Of a stretch of 64,000 bases of DNA, positions 1 through 13,000 are shown in pieces. Both the position numbers and the translations under genes were made by a program. The notes under the pieces are model-generated. The model did not search any database. It was not told the origin of the DNA and worked only from the letters and a program-made list of their open reading frames with translations. The stretch lies in contig OZ017800.1 in NCBI GenBank assembly GCA_963969395.1, forward strand, positions 19,314,479 to 19,378,478. The letters run 5' to 3'. Every line of letters starts with the position of its first letter. The first letter of the stretch is position 1. The stretch comes from Pseudoscleropodium purum. Lineage: Eukaryota; Streptophyta; Bryopsida; Hypnales; Brachytheciaceae.

Positions 1-3000
1 CAACAACCTCAATTGATTTCAAATGAATCCTAATTAATCACCAATTTTTTTTTCTTAAAATCTTGCAAAGTCCAATAAGTACCACATCAAGGTTGTTCAA
101 AGAACCACAGTAATAAGTACATGGTAATAGGTTCATGCTAATAGGTACTAAAATTTAACAAAAATAATAAATTTTGACCAAAATTTTTAGATGGAATCTC
201 TTAAAAATTATATACTCACAAGCTCACAAGCTTAGGCTCACATGCTCACAAATAGCAACCCTATATATTAGCATAGTTTTGTAGTGCAAATATAAAAAAT
301 TCAATGCAAACTAATACAATTTCACCATTTTTATGTGCACATCAAGTGTTTGACGGGACTTTGGGTGAAAAAAATAACAATTAATTGAAAAAAAATTCAC
401 ACTAATCTCTATTACTACTAGTACCTCTTGAAAAGAAATCCAAAATAATTTGACTACTTTTTCTTATTTTTTTAATATTTTTGCTACAAATTATTGCTAT
501 GGTAATTTTTCATAGTGATAGATAATTCATATAGTTTCATATAGGAAAAAAAAAGACTGAATTAGCTTAGACTTGGTATTTGACCATTTGACAATAGATT
601 TTGTCGTTCAAGGAGTAACCTCTGAAAGACTAGATCAAATTTCAAACATATAGATGAATGCAAACATATCCCCAAGCATAACTTTTCAATTCTAAAAATG
701 ACCCTTCAAATACAACTTTGATAAATAAATAATGTAAAATTCTTAAAAAATCACCAAAATTGAAACTTAACATTTTAGATTAAAAAAAGTATCTTTTTAA
801 AATTACAAATACTTAATTTGTAGTAAATTTTAGAAAAAAATTGTATTTTTTTTCCATATATTAATGAAAAATATTATCTAACGTAGCAATTGATTTAATT
901 ACACAAATATGATCTATGAATCACATTTTACAACATTTGTTTGAAAGTCAACATTAAATTGCTATTCAAATTACATTTAATGATACATCTCCATGATTTC
1001 AAAAATTTGGACTACCTCCTAGTCCTTATAAACTAAAAATGCACTAAGAAAATACACTTGTAGTTTCATAAACTAATGCCAAAAATTCAGAAATTTGTAG
1101 TCGGGGAAAAGAAAGACCTGTTTTTCAATCTTAAAAAAAATAGAAATGTTCTTTTTTATTATCCTTTCAGAAATAGTTAAAATGAAAAAAATCAGATAAT
1201 AATTCGGCACCTTGATTCTCTATTTAGTTTTTATGTAATATTAGATTTAAATGTAGGATTTTCTTAAATGACCATTTCAAAGGTTGGGTGTAAGAAAATT
1301 CAATTTTTTTCCTACTTATCACTAATTTGATACAAAACAACCAACTTCTTTGCAAGAGCTATTTTGAAACAATTTAGAAAGAGAATTCTAAAATCCCTAA
1401 ATTTTGAGATATAGATTACACATAATTATAACTTCTATATACATATAGTTTTCTATAATTCAATTTATATTTTATAATTTTGTACGAATTCATTACAAAA
1501 TTTGTTTCAAAAGAATCATGTTAAGAAAAATTTACTTATGAACACATTATGTACTATAAAGAAGTCCATCTTCCAAATCCATTGGTGTACTTATAGTTTG
1601 AAAACACCACCATATATTAAAACCTCAATTTGAAATTGGCACAATGAAATGTTCATTTGAAGGCTAATTAGGCAAAAACTAAAATATCCTTCTTAGAAAG
1701 TAAATATTAATATAGGGTTTCTTAGGCAAAATAAATTACGGCTAAAAATAACATTGACCAAATATCTTCATTTTTACAAGTGATCCTTTTCTTTTCATTC
1801 CTCTTTGAATAGATTTAGAACCTCATTCAAAAATCACAAAGCACCAAGAGACAACATGCTAGTTACATTGCTAAATAATAGACAAAATTTGTTTTTACAA
1901 CACTTTGATGTATTTCATCTATTTTGAGTACATCTAAATACTAAATGCTCTTGAAATCACTCATACACCATCTAATGAACACTAAGATTATTGTGTATTA
2001 ATAAAGACCATTTCTAAGGTCTTTGCCAATGGGAGTGCTCAAATTTTTTTATTTTCTTCTCTTGGTCTCAAGTGTAAGTAGGCCTAGGATCCCCTATTGA
2101 ATAGGACTTTCAATATTTTTTTTTGGATCTAAGGTAAGTGGACCCATTATTAACAATAATAAAAATTGAAGATATTATTACTGTAAAATATATATAATTT
2201 TTATTTGATCTTATTGGCTTGTAAAAGAGGTTTTTGATGCACTTTAACATGCATTATTTGGATCTTGTGTGAATAAGTTATGAAATTTCAACATATTGTT
2301 AGTAGATATATCAAAAATTGACACTAGGCACTCATGTTCAATTCTGTCATTAATGTTTAGATTTTAGTATTGCTTTTTAGTTCAAATCTAGGTGTTACAT
2401 TTTGAGTACAAATAATTATGGGTGTGCATACCTTAATCATCTTAAACCTTTCCAACTTTGTCAAAGTCACCAACACATGAAACTCTCTTAGGAATTTTCT
2501 CTTAAAGTCATCCTATTTGGAAAGGGTAAAAATACCACATTCAATCTTGTGAAATTTAACTTAGATAGAAAATTAATGGAATTTTTATTTAACAGTTAAT
2601 ATAGATGATAATATTTAAAATTTTGAATTAGGGCCCTTAAATTAGTGTGAAAAGATCAAAAAATTAAAAATTAAAAAGTCTACAATTAAAGATAAAATCT
2701 CACATTTATTCATCTGATGAAAAGTTTAGAATTTTTAAATTTGAATTACCATTGTAAAATCATTCACCAATGTTGTGACGGCCCTATTGCATTATTTAAA
2801 ATTCAAGATGCCCCCAAACAACCATTTGTTTAACTCTTGAGAGAATTGCACTTCCTTCTCTAGGATTGAGGGGGATGGAAATAAATCACTTATATTTGCA
2901 ATACTGACCATACAAATTTTGGGTGCAAGGACGATTTGCAAGCAATGATGTGTGACAATATAAGTATATAATTAATCTAAGTTCTTCTTGTGAGTTGCTT

Positions 3001-4174
3001 GAAATTTTTTGGAATTGATGATGTTGGAGAATCCTTCATTGTAATATTGTTGATTTTTCTAAAGAAGAAGATGCTATTAAAATAGATCACCAAAATTGCC
3101 TTCTTTGTATATCTCAAGAATAGACATGTAATTCCATATTTGTATGAAAAATACATTAATATAGAATTACAAAATGGGATTTTATATAAAATACAATTTT
3201 CTTATTATTTAGAGTACAAAAGCCCAAAGATAGAATACAGAAACCTTTATTATTCTTAATGTAGGAGCTTGAGTTACTACATCCCCCATCACTAAGCATG
3301 CTACATGTCACTTTTAAAAACTTAAAAACACAATCAAATATCCTTCAAGATAAAATTAACAAGATTTTCATCAAATACCCCACTTACATCCTTTTCAATA
3401 AGAGACTCTTCAAAAACAATCAACCACCCTCTACTATCAAATATCTATCGTGAATATTTACACCACAATTATCCCCATGCATCTCACAAAAAGTACATTT
3501 CCAAATCATAAACTACTGTACACAACATCATTTCATTGTCTTTTCTTCTAATGAAATTTCACTAGACCCCATAAAAAACAACCACTATTATGATGTCCCT
3601 CTAAATATTCTTAAAGGAGTTGAGGACAACAAAGGGATTACCGTCTTCTAGAAAAAAATGGTGCACCCTTTGTATATATTAGCAATTAGCAAACATACAT
3701 GTTATCACCAAATTGCTCCAAAAATCTCACAACATAAACCATACTTTCTTCAAAATCATAGTAAAATACCTAAATATAATAAAAATAAATAAAATAATAC
3801 TATATGAAATACTACCAATAAATTTAACATGCCCTTAACTGTTGCGAGTTTTATAAAATTGTTAAAGTTGTTTCTCTTTCAAAATGGGAGTGTAGAAGGT
3901 TGGAACTCCCCAAATCACTAATTTTGCTTTTGCGCCTAATTACTATTATTAGCTTGGTCAAATTTTCATTGATTTTTTGTTGGCACTTAAAAAGAGGTTC
4001 CAATATACCAAAGAACATGACATTTGATACCGTATGTAGTTATGAAGGAATAAAGTTTGGTTCTAAAACAATTTCTATCACATAGATACATAATTGGTTT
4101 GGGAGATGTACACATAGTGAAGATGGTGGTTTAGGATTAGTGGTACACTTAGGTTTGTTTTGGGCATTATAGTA

Positions 4175-4385
4175 CCAAATTGCACCTAGAAAAAAAATTG
4201 GCTGAAAATGGCAACAAACCATAAAGTTCTTTTGCCAAAAACCCTCAAATAAAAAAAATCTTGGATAAAATTGCCAAATTGTAGATGGAAACAAAATTAT
4301 GGACATAGAATTATAGACATGTGATATATGCTAATGTAATATTTTCTATTCAATATGTTGACAATTGTTGAAGTTTGAAGCACTA
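4175..4385 (-). repeat. dispersed repeat, inverted copy of 9775-9940
   Basis: Read on the minus strand, this segment shares long similar stretches with about 9775-9940, including ATATCACATGTCTATAAT, 'attggatagaaaatat' and 'acaatttggc'. The similarity is patchy, as in an old mobile-element fragment. No coding capacity or termini could be assigned. Confidence 0.5.
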
Positions 4386-4635
4386 CTATAATCCATATTT
4401 TAAGTTAGGTTGTTTGTTTTGTTTATTTGTTTATTTGTTACAATGAAATCTCTTGGAGTGTGCATTCCGTAGTTGCATTCTTAGTACTTTCAAAAAATAT
4501 TCTTTGAAGAAGGATATATGGACTTTGTTTCGAGACATGTTGACCTACATTGTGAAAGTTATAGATTTTTAAAGTTTTTATGAATTAAGATATTAAGAAA
4601 TTACTTTTACTATTATTTTGACTATATGACAACAA

Positions 4636-4768
4636 TACAATGTACACTAAAGTAGGAGGTTCTAAAAGTGCAAAAGGGACCACCTCCTAAAATGTACATT
4701 GTATATACATGTTGCTTTTTTGTAGCCTTCATCCATGTACAAATAGTGTACATTTTAGGAGGTGGATG
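4636..4768. repeat. small foldback with a third repeat copy
   Basis: The segment at about 4636-4658 (ACAATGTACACT, then AGGAGGT) reappears as its imperfect reverse complement at about 4681-4706. A further copy of that second arm (GTACATTTTAGGAGGTGG) lies at about 4750-4768. This is a degenerate MITE-like foldback. No target-site duplication was seen. Confidence 0.4.
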
Positions 4769-5432
4769 CTATTAGAGCCCTATATCATTTTAGCTTCAAA
4801 ATTTCATAACTAATTCTTCAAAGCTCCAAAAAAATATGAAATGACTTGGGTTAGATGCCAATTTTATTTGTCTCATTAGAAGAAATTTGGGGCCTCTAGA
4901 AGACTGTGAGTTATTAGTCCCTGTGAATGCCAAAACAGCTAAGGGAATGCAAATTTGAAGTGGTCGAGAAAAAGCCACATCATCGATTAAATTTAATTAA
5001 TTAATTAATTATTTTAAACTTTTTTTTGCATTTCAGGACTAAACTATTTTTTTGTAATAATTTTTTTTTGGTAATTGTTGGCCTGACAATAGCCAGTAGT
5101 ATCGGGAACAGTTTTGGGAATAGTTTCAAGAACAAAACTGAAACAACCCTTTGGAGGCCTCAAATCTCCCCTAATGTTTAAGGACAATTTACTCAAAAAT
5201 ATTTCAAGAAGTTTCACCTCCCAAAAAATCAGTTCCAGCTCTTAAATGGTCAGTTTATGAACCTCCTACCTTAGTAACATTTTACATTCCCACTTTGGCA
5301 CGTCATAAATAATGAAAAAAGAAAAAGAAAAAAATCCCCCATGCCCACCTTAAAGAAGGCAAGAACTGTGAAGTTTGAAAAACGTGGTCATAGGGCCCAC
5401 CCTTGCACCCTCATCCATCCAGCCTAGCAGTG

Positions 5433-5440
5433 ACACGTGC
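5433..5440 (+). promoter_or_regulatory. G-box / ABRE-like site (ACACGTGC)
   Basis: ACACGTGC contains the CACGTG core bound by bZIP and bHLH factors. It lies at the left edge of the GC-rich island upstream of the YGL/LRDR gene, about 1.17 kb before its ATG. Function is inferred from the motif and position only; a hexamer can occur by chance. Confidence 0.35.
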
Positions 5441-5449
5441 TATAATTGG

Positions 5450-6609
5450 TACGGGCGAGACGACCGACTGAATCCAGGCAAAACTGACCCAAGTCACTAA
5501 CTTAACTCACTAACTGTAGAGCCCAGGCAATCAGGTGAGTCACGAAAATCATGGCAACGGACCAGCCTGGGACGTACGACGGAACGATAAAATCTTCGCC
5601 CTGCATGTCGTCGCAGTTTCGTCCGCGTGGTCCAGTCATGAACCGAACCGGACGACGGACGGACGTCATCATTATGGCGGACGAAGGCGGGTATGCACCA
5701 CTTGGCGCTTTCTCCGGTGACCTGGAGGGTCTATCCAAACTGACAAACAATGACGCAGGCGGGACCGGGCGTACCTATCCACCTGCGACCCGACCCGACC
5801 CGCGATTCAGTCCCCTTCTCGCAGTCATCACTCTCCACTCGGCTCCCTACAAATGGAGCTCCCCAGCGTTGTCTGAACCTTCTAATCTTCGGTCTTTGCA
5901 TTGCACTACACCTTTTTTCTCGTACCGGTCAGTGGTGTATGGTTTCTTAGTCTCTGTATTGCTGTTTTGTGCGTTTTGTTCTCGAAATTGAGCTTTGGAG
6001 GTTCGGTTCTGGTGGCGTTTGGTGGAGGTTACGTTTCTTGTGAGATAGGTAGACTTTCTGAACGTGTTCGTGCGTTCTTGTTTTAGTCTGCACGAATGGT
6101 GTCTCGGATCTTGTAATTATTGTTAAGAGGAGCGTATCCTCGAGAATTTGGTTGTAGTTGCGTTTAGGACGCGTGTTCTTGGAGTTAGTTATTTCATTTG
6201 GCGTTGTGCTGCTGCAGTAATGCACATTGTGGATCGGTCTTCGGATCGTTGTTGATTTGTGTACCGTATATGTGTTTCAAGTGTAGGAGACTTGTGATGG
6301 AATTGCGGTTGAATTTCAGGAGTCTTTTTTTAAATGATTATTGTTGGAGTTTCGTAGTTTTGAGGTGACTTCGTGTTTAGTGCGGTTGAGTTTGTGGTAT
6401 ATCGTTGTTTGGATTGTTAATCTATTTCTTTTGATGTACAGCAGGTGTGTGCGAATTAACTGCGGGTGTAAAGCTGTGTGGCGTTCTGGAAATAGTTGTT
6501 TTGGGGGGAAGTTTGACCGTCGAGCGGAAACAGAGTTGTTGGTGTCGCGTTGTGGATCTTGTCTTCGAGATCGTGTAAGAATTTTCAAGTGAAAGAAGTA
6601 AGTTTCAAG
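5450..6609 (+). promoter_or_regulatory. promoter and long 5' leader of the YGL/LRDR gene
   Basis: A GC-rich, non-repetitive stretch follows the AT-rich flank and leads into the ATG at 6610. The part from about 5850 is pyrimidine/T-G rich and probably transcribed as a long 5'UTR; a 5'UTR intron is possible but its borders could not be fixed. Open frames such as 5551-5991 are compositional by-products with no family similarity. No clear TATA box; the ACAAATGG around 5848 is a weak candidate. Confidence 0.45.
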
Positions 6610-8092
6610 ATGCTTGCTGTGGTTCACAAGTCAGTGGCCAAAGCTCCGGCGGAGCTGGTTGCTCCTGAGAGTGGGAGTCCTGATTGCCGATGCCAGGGCA
6701 GCGAGATCTTGACTGCGTACAAGAAGTCCTATCCAGAGTCGATAGCCATGCATTTTGACGGAGACACTTTCATGGCCTTGACTCATTCGCAACAGGTCCT
6801 GTTACGACCGAGGTTCGTTGGAATTTTCCTTGTTTCCATTCTATCACTGTTTGCACGCTTTGGTAGCTGAGATGAATATAGCATATGCCGTCTATTGAGG
6901 ATCAGAGTGTTCGGTTTCCTCGCAATTTGCACCGATTGAAATTACAAGCTTCTATCTTTATCCCTGGAAATTGCATCTTAGATAGACCTATTTAGGAAGC
7001 ACATGCTAACCTTTGATGTTTGATATATATTAGAAACGAAGGTTTGTTTCTGATGTAAATTTTTCGTATTGCAGAACTTTTTCATCTGTGGATGATGTTT
7101 ACTGCATGTTCGTGGGGATGTTAGACAACCTACCGCATCTGAGACAAATGTATGGACTGTCGAAGATGATCAATGAGGTCATGCTTATTACAGAAATGTA
7201 CCGGGTTCTGCGTGATCGTGGTCCCTACTCCGCGGATCAAGTCATTCAAGACTTGTCCGGTTCATTTGCGTTTGTGCTCTACGACAATAAAACGAAGACA
7301 CTTCTCGTCGCTTGTGTGAGTAGCTTGTTTATCGGACTGTTCAATTTTGTCTTTTTCTATCTCGCATTGAACAGTGCATTGGTTCGATGATGACCACATG
7401 GTAATTAGCGGTACGAGAGCCCCATTCGAGTCGTTCGATTTAGCGGGGATATCTGACTGAAATATATATATGTGCAGGATCCACATGGCAAGGTGCCTTT
7501 CTTCTGGGGGATAGCTGCGGATGGAACGACGGCGTTTTCTGACGATGCAAAACTTCTGAAGCAAGGGTGTGGGAAGTCGTTTGCTCCCTTTCCCCAAGGT
7601 AATTTTCAATCAATTGTCACTAATTTTACTAATTTTACTAATGTACCTATGCCACGTTACCTTTGAGATCAAGGTTGGTGGGAAGTATTTCGTAGGTTAT
7701 GTTCTCAATCTGTCATGGTGATGGACGTGCAGGTTGTTATTTCTCAAGCGCAGGAGGGTTGTGTAGCTACGCGCATCCATCGACTCCTCTGAAACCAGTG
7801 CCAAGAATTGACAGTCAAGGTCAAATGTGCGGCTCGATGTTTAAGGTGATTATCCACGACTTGCATTATCGTTTCATCTGTCTAATATATCAGTGTACGT
7901 GTCTACATCTGTCAATGCACGGATTCTGTAATGAATGACTGGTGCTCCTTGATGGTTGCATCTTTTCTAATCTCTCTTCATTCACTCACCACCCGTTTTT
8001 CTGAACAGGTCGACTCGCAGCAGCTTTTGAAGCAGCAAGCGGCACATGGCAATTTAGGGTACCATAATTTTCCTGTTCCGCCACACCACTAG
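6610..8092 (+). CDS. AILP1: aluminium-induced protein-like, YGL and LRDR motifs (DUF3700)
   Basis: Five coding exons: 6610-6812, 7075-7315, 7478-7598, 7733-7845 and 8009-8092. All introns are GT..AG and the phases join into a 253-residue protein ending in TAG. The signature YGL (residues 94-96) and LRDR (113-116) motifs are present, followed by LSGSFAF, a KVPFFWG strand and FPQGCYFS, in the order typical of stem-specific TSJT1/aluminium-induced proteins (usually about 230-255 aa). The family has a class II glutamine-amidotransferase-like fold. Here the N-terminus is Met-Leu-Ala, so the Cys nucleophile of active enzymes is absent, as is usual for the family, and a catalytic role is unlikely. 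Family members respond to aluminium, auxin and stress; the exact role is unknown. The ATG was chosen because it starts the family-like N-terminus (PAELVAPES). The C-terminal tail (about 27 aa, HNFPVPPHH) is least conserved and least certain. Confidence 0.9.
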
Positions 8093-8560
8093 GTGTACAG
8101 GGATCTAGCAACCTCCTCTCATTTCGTGTCCCATGCTCAGCCTGTAAATTTACGGAGATGTATGTGATTATAGTGGTAGTTGGAGGAGGTTACTGCTTAT
8201 TAGCTATGTTCACAATGGCGGTGTTTTGTGAGCCCGGTGCAGCCGTTAGCATACCGGTCGAATCAGTCTAATTATTGCGCTGTATCTATTAAACGACAGT
8301 GCTGTCTATAGACAATATGGAACAGATTTTATGGTCGTTGTCTATAGAACATTTTGTATCAGGTTTGGGGAAATTGTAAATTATGTTGTAGATTGAGAAT
8401 ACTCACAACTTCCCGAGGCCAAAGCGTACATCATTTTGCTGACAGCATTATGTATACCGTTAGCTTGAGCTTTTTCTCGTAAGGCTTATCTGAAGTAGTA
8501 GGATATGTACAACCATTGAAAATCTATTATTAAAGTTTGTTGTGCATTTGAAGATGATGC
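8093..8560 (+). other. probable 3'UTR of the YGL/LRDR gene
   Basis: Non-repetitive, moderate-GC sequence follows the stop codon and shades into AT-rich DNA. Possible polyadenylation-type A/T-rich motifs occur near 8290 and 8530, but no unambiguous signal fixes the 3' end. Confidence 0.4.
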
Positions 8561-10495
8561 CAAAAGTTGTCCGAACTTATTTTTCTCCCTCTGAATGACT
8601 TTTTACCCTCACCACCTCATGTTGATTCCCAAAACATCATTGCCAATGACGAGTTCTTTGTTTTGTATCTTATCAGAGTAAACATATTATGTACATTCAA
8701 ATACTACAAACGTGTCGAGCAGTGCATTCCATTCTGTACAATTCCATCCGTAAAGTATACCATTTCCCACAACCATTCATTAGTTCCTGCAACTTCGTAT
8801 GACATCAGAAGTATAACTTAACTCTTACCGCCCGCAGTCCCGCACTGCAATCACTTATCTGCAGTTTCTGCTCTCACTTATACAGTAGACGATTGGAATT
8901 TAATGCACATATAAGCTGTCGGGTACGAGTATGTCGTTGTTTCCGGCAGCATTGACATTTGTAGCCGTATATTCCAGGACTGTTCGTGGATATTCTCAAA
9001 TTGTACTTGACTGTATTAGTTTTCTAGATAAGCACATGTCTGCAATAGGGTCAGACACCATAGCAGGTTCCCTCTTATCCAACTCAAAATGGGGCCGTTA
9101 AGGTTTCGTTTTCCGGCACCCCGCAGTGCAAGTACAGAAATTTAAAAAATTTAAAAATCTGATGTGGCGCTGATGTGGCACAAGTAGTGCCACATCAGAT
9201 GCTTTCATTAAAAAAATAATAAAAAAACAATTTTAATTCCTCTTTACTTGCACTAGGGGTTCGAAACTCATGGACCTCTGAAGGATTGAAATTTTTTGTA
9301 ATGCTATCTTTCTTACTGATGGAAAAAGCTTGGTGACACTTAAAACTGTCAATATAAGTAATCCAGCATAGTTGAAGGCATTTTTTCCTAAAAATCAGAT
9401 TTTTGTAGTATTAGCAAGGGAAAATCATGTGTATTAAAAAAATTAGATTTTTTTGGATGTGGTATGTAATTTCTATGGTATTTCAAAGTGCTAATTCCTA
9501 AGACTACTAAAATTGTTATATAGATAGACCCTGAATCAAAACCTCCAAAAATCAATAATCAACAAATGAGAGCTTAGTATGTGTTATTCAAATGCATTAA
9601 CAGCTAAGAGTTGAACATTTGAAGGACACACTAATGGAAGGTTAGGGACAAGTTTTGTAGCAATGAGAACAAGAATACAAGAATAGGAACAAGGATACAA
9701 GAATGGGAACAAGGATGCTTTGGGGTGTTTCTACTAGGGCTTTTTTTGTTCATTTTCTAAGAAGTGCTAAAGTGGTGATATCAAATGTTATAGTGGTGTT
9801 CTAAACTTCAACATTCATCCACATATTGGATAGAAAATATCAGTTAGTACATATCACATGTCTATAATTTGATTTTCATTCACAATTTGGCGATTTCATC
9901 CATTTTTTCTAGGCATTTTTCTATGATTTTTTAGCCAAATTATTTTTTTCTGGTGTAATCTAGCACCCAAAAGCCAAAAAAAAGCTGTGGTTTCTACCTT
10001 ATACAATATGATGAGGTCGAAGTGATTGAAATACAAATTATAGTGTAACTTGCATAGTATAGTACAATGTCATTTTCATCAATTGAATTTAGTCAAGTGA
10101 AGAGATGATGGAGGCAAAGGAGGATTGACCCCCTCATTGTTCCAACCAAGGGTAAATAAAAAAAATTGACTTCTATTTTGTGCCATCTATTTTTGAATTT
10201 CTTCACTTACCTCATTTAATTTGGGGCTTTTGATTGCAAATATAAATTCAATTTTTTCAAATATTACTAGTGTGCCCTGTGCTAATGCCACAGTCAAAAT
10301 AAAAATATATATTTAAAAAAAATTAAAATAACTTCAAAATTCAATATCTTTTTTTATATGAGTATGAATGCTATGAAACAAAGCCCATGCACCCCTCCTT
10401 GCAAGGAACTTTTTGACAGTATCAATAATGTGACTTGGAGATACATGGTCAAGGAGATCTCAATATAGCAAACAAAATAAAATAAACAACCTAAC
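8561..10495. other. intergenic DNA with repeat fragments
   Basis: From 8560 to about 9120 the sequence is of mixed composition and has no recognised gene. A hairpin lies at 9170-9198. About 9300-9960 is AT-rich and includes a dispersed repeat shared, inverted, with 4175-4385. The rest contains no reading frame or RNA gene that I recognise. Confidence 0.5.
9170..9198. repeat. perfect 12-bp stem hairpin
   Basis: CTGATGTGGCAC at 9170-9181, loop AAGTA, then the exact complement GTGCCACATCAG at 9187-9198. The left arm is itself preceded by a direct repeat of CTGATGTGGC. It is not followed by a T-run and is not next to a gene end, so I call it a small foldback remnant and not a terminator. Confidence 0.6.
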
Positions 10496-11418
10496 TTAAA
10501 TCCTAAAAGATCAAGTTGCACTTTTTAGCAATATAGTGATTTTGGGCAACTTATTATAATAGAATTTTTCATTTTTTTACTTTGATATTTTCACACATGG
10601 GGACAAGGATTTTCTTTAAGGCCCAACAATTTTCATAACTTTTGACTACAAGGTTAAAAAGTTATTGTATGATATTTAGTTTGTTTTTCAACTAGGACAA
10701 CTTAGGGCAGATTAGAAAAAATCATTGTTTTCATAAACAAAAATTTGAAATTGATTTTTAAGGTTCATATATACATGGAAGGCTTTGAATCATTCCATTT
10801 TGATTAATGAGATGAAAGTTATGAAGAGTTTTAGTTTGCAAGTAGTTATGGAATCTCTACTCCAAAATAAACATTGAAGTCCTCTATTAATTCAATTTTC
10901 ATTGTTTTTAGAAAAAAAATGAAATCATAGGATATATATTGTCTATTACAATGATTGGGATTGGCATTTTTCAATTCTATAACTAAATTTCTTACAATTT
11001 AGTATTTTGAATCATTCTCTACTTCTTTTGAATTACTATTTTTTTCCTATACGTGGTATACTTCCAAATGTTCTTAATTTTCAAGCATATATCCAACTTG
11101 ACTTGAAAAATCAATTTGAAGAAGTACCATCATTTTGGATATTTTTTCATACAAATGTGACTTTGTGAAGTATAGCTGCTCGGATTTTTGCAAGGCCCCC
11201 AAAAGGAATTCTCCCAATTCAAATGCTAATACCTTGCAATCTACATGGTGGAAATTTCTAAAATTTTTTCCACATCTTTTCAAATCAACTTACTATAAGA
11301 TCCCAAGGTTACATGTGTCCAAAAATGTTTTATTTTTCCTGAAATTTGAAATTTGTACAAGAAATGGCAGTTTGAAGCATTTTTGGTAGAAATATAGTGA
11401 AAGAACTTTAGGTATTAA
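10496..11418 (+). mobile_element. TTAA-bordered non-autonomous element, full length
   Basis: A 923-bp repeat bordered by TTAA (10496-10499 and 11415-11418). The left end reads TTAAATCCTAAAAGATCAAG; the right end reads GAACTTTAGGTATTAA. It belongs to the family whose best-preserved ends are TTAACCCCTAAAGGACC and GGAACTTTAAGGGTTAA. Internal landmarks shared with other copies include 'ggcccaacaattttcataacttt', 'gctttgaatcattccatttt' and 'cttgcaatctaca'. No transposase is encoded. Confidence 0.7.
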
Positions 11419-13000
11419 AGTATAAATTATGTGTTTCAAGTAAAAAATTTCCAATGTTTTCACCAAAGGCAAATTGCAAAGCAATGAAGGGGTCAATTCA
11501 CCTAGACTCTCATTTGATGGAGGATCTCTTCCCTACTATCCACTAAAAAGAGACTACCACCTTCATTTACATTAATTGCTTCCCTCCTTCTCTCCAAAAA
11601 TTTACAAGTTGTTGATTTTTTAATTTAAAAAATGCTTACCTTCAAAGTTGCTATTGATTTTTCAAAAAATCACAAGCTATTGATCTTGTGAGATTTAATT
11701 TGAGCCATCCAAATATCCAATATGTATACATGTATTGGATATGGGATACATTTACGAGATACGGGATGAATATTAAATATGGGTACCAGATATGGATATA
11801 GTATCAAATATGGATACAGTGCCGAATACAGGAAATTGTCCCATATTGATTGTCACCGTGTTGGTTAGTGAAAATTACAAGAGGAAGGGGAGGGGGGGTG
11901 CAAATGTAAATTTTAAAATTTTAAAATCATAAATTTTAAATTCTCAATGCATAATGATACAAAGTGTGACTATCTATTGAGAAGTGGTAGTAATTGCTAG
12001 TTACCTACATGATAAAGATAGCACTACAAGACTCTTCCATCTAGTGAATAACTTAACCCTTAAAGGCTACCAACCCTAGGATATACCTAAAGATTAACGT
12101 AGGTATCATATCTAAAATTGATAGCGAGTTTATAACCAATAGCCAACAATTGGCATACAATTAAGGGCCTTAATGTAAGTGAAGTGCAATCAAGCATTGA
12201 ACTCCCTAAATTCATTTGGCATCTTAAATGCCAATTGATAAATCTTATAAGGATAAACCCATGACTACAAATTTCAAGGCTCCTTACTAATCACTTTGTT
12301 TGTTATTTGCTGCCATTTTACAAGTAGATATGAATGAAAACTTTTATAATTATTTTTTTGAGATGAAACCATGTATTCATTACAAGCCATAAAAAATTAA
12401 GATTATTAAAAAAATATTTCAATGAAGAAATTTTACATCAAATATAGAATATACTCAAAAAATCTGAAATTTCACCATAGATATATATTGTAGTGTAGAG
12501 CATCATGATATAAACCAAATTTACCATTTCACACTAAAATTAGAAAAACAACAAACCATGGTCCAAAGTTCAATAGGTCAAAGTTCATATTGCTATAAAA
12601 TATCAAAATTTACAAATTCTTCAAAATTTACAATTGGAGAAGAAATTGCAATTGATAAGATTCATTTCATTAGTTGAACTCAAAGTTTTGAAAAATCATT
12701 TTTGTGCTTGAAATTCACATTAAAACAATAAACAATGAGAAATGACCGAAGTACACTACAAGGCCAATGTGTGGATTAAGCATCTTCTTTAGAAAAGTCA
12801 ATAATGCCAAAATGAGAGAATTTGCATTACTATTCACTGGAAATGTGAGCACCTTCAACTAAAGAATAATGAATGAACAACATTTGTTTCCAACCTAGGT
12901 GAAGTCACCCACAGGACATTTAGTGTCAGCAGCAGCGTTAAAGGGCTAAAAGACTGGCACAAATTTACTACCACCATTATAGTGTAAGATATAAATTCTG
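11419..13000. other. AT-rich intergenic DNA
   Basis: No gene seen. About 11565-11855 is an inverted copy of 29430-29750 and holds a run of degenerate 'ggatatgg(g)atac' units. The sequence from about 12050 ('ttaacccttaaagg') resembles a left end of the TTAA family, but no matching body or right end follows. Confidence 0.5.
11565..11855 (-). repeat. dispersed repeat with degenerate 'ggatatgg' units
   Basis: The reverse complement matches about 29430-29750 along its length, including 'gacaat', 'tatccatatc', 'atttggatggctc/aaatt', 'ttgtgattttttgaaaaatca' and 'aagggtaagcattttt'. It contains short tandem, diverged units around ATCCATAT. Mobile origin is likely, but the termini are not clear. Confidence 0.5.

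Larger units (their letters stand above)
1..5400. other. AT-rich intergenic DNA, no gene recognised
   Basis: Very AT-rich sequence with frequent stops in all frames. The short open frames here (for example near 3900-4306 and 4796-4978) have no recognisable domain or codon bias. The stretch holds fragments of dispersed repeats: about 4175-4385 recurs inverted near 9775-9940, and about 4430-4590 recurs near 52015-52170. A small foldback lies at 4636-4768. Nothing else could be identified. Confidence 0.6.

Noticed and set aside
3440..3520. Minus-strand CxxC..CxxxH-like pattern suggestive of a retroelement gag zinc knuckle
   Set aside because: Spacing does not fit CX2CX4HX4C and no other gag or pol similarity is nearby.
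5551..5991. 146-residue open frame upstream of the YGL/LRDR gene
   Set aside because: It lies in the GC-rich promoter/leader region, overlaps other frames of equal length, and matches no family; long frames arise from composition here.
12052..12075. TTAACCCTTAAAGG as the left end of another TTAA element
   Set aside because: The following sequence does not match the family body and no right end was found at the expected distance.
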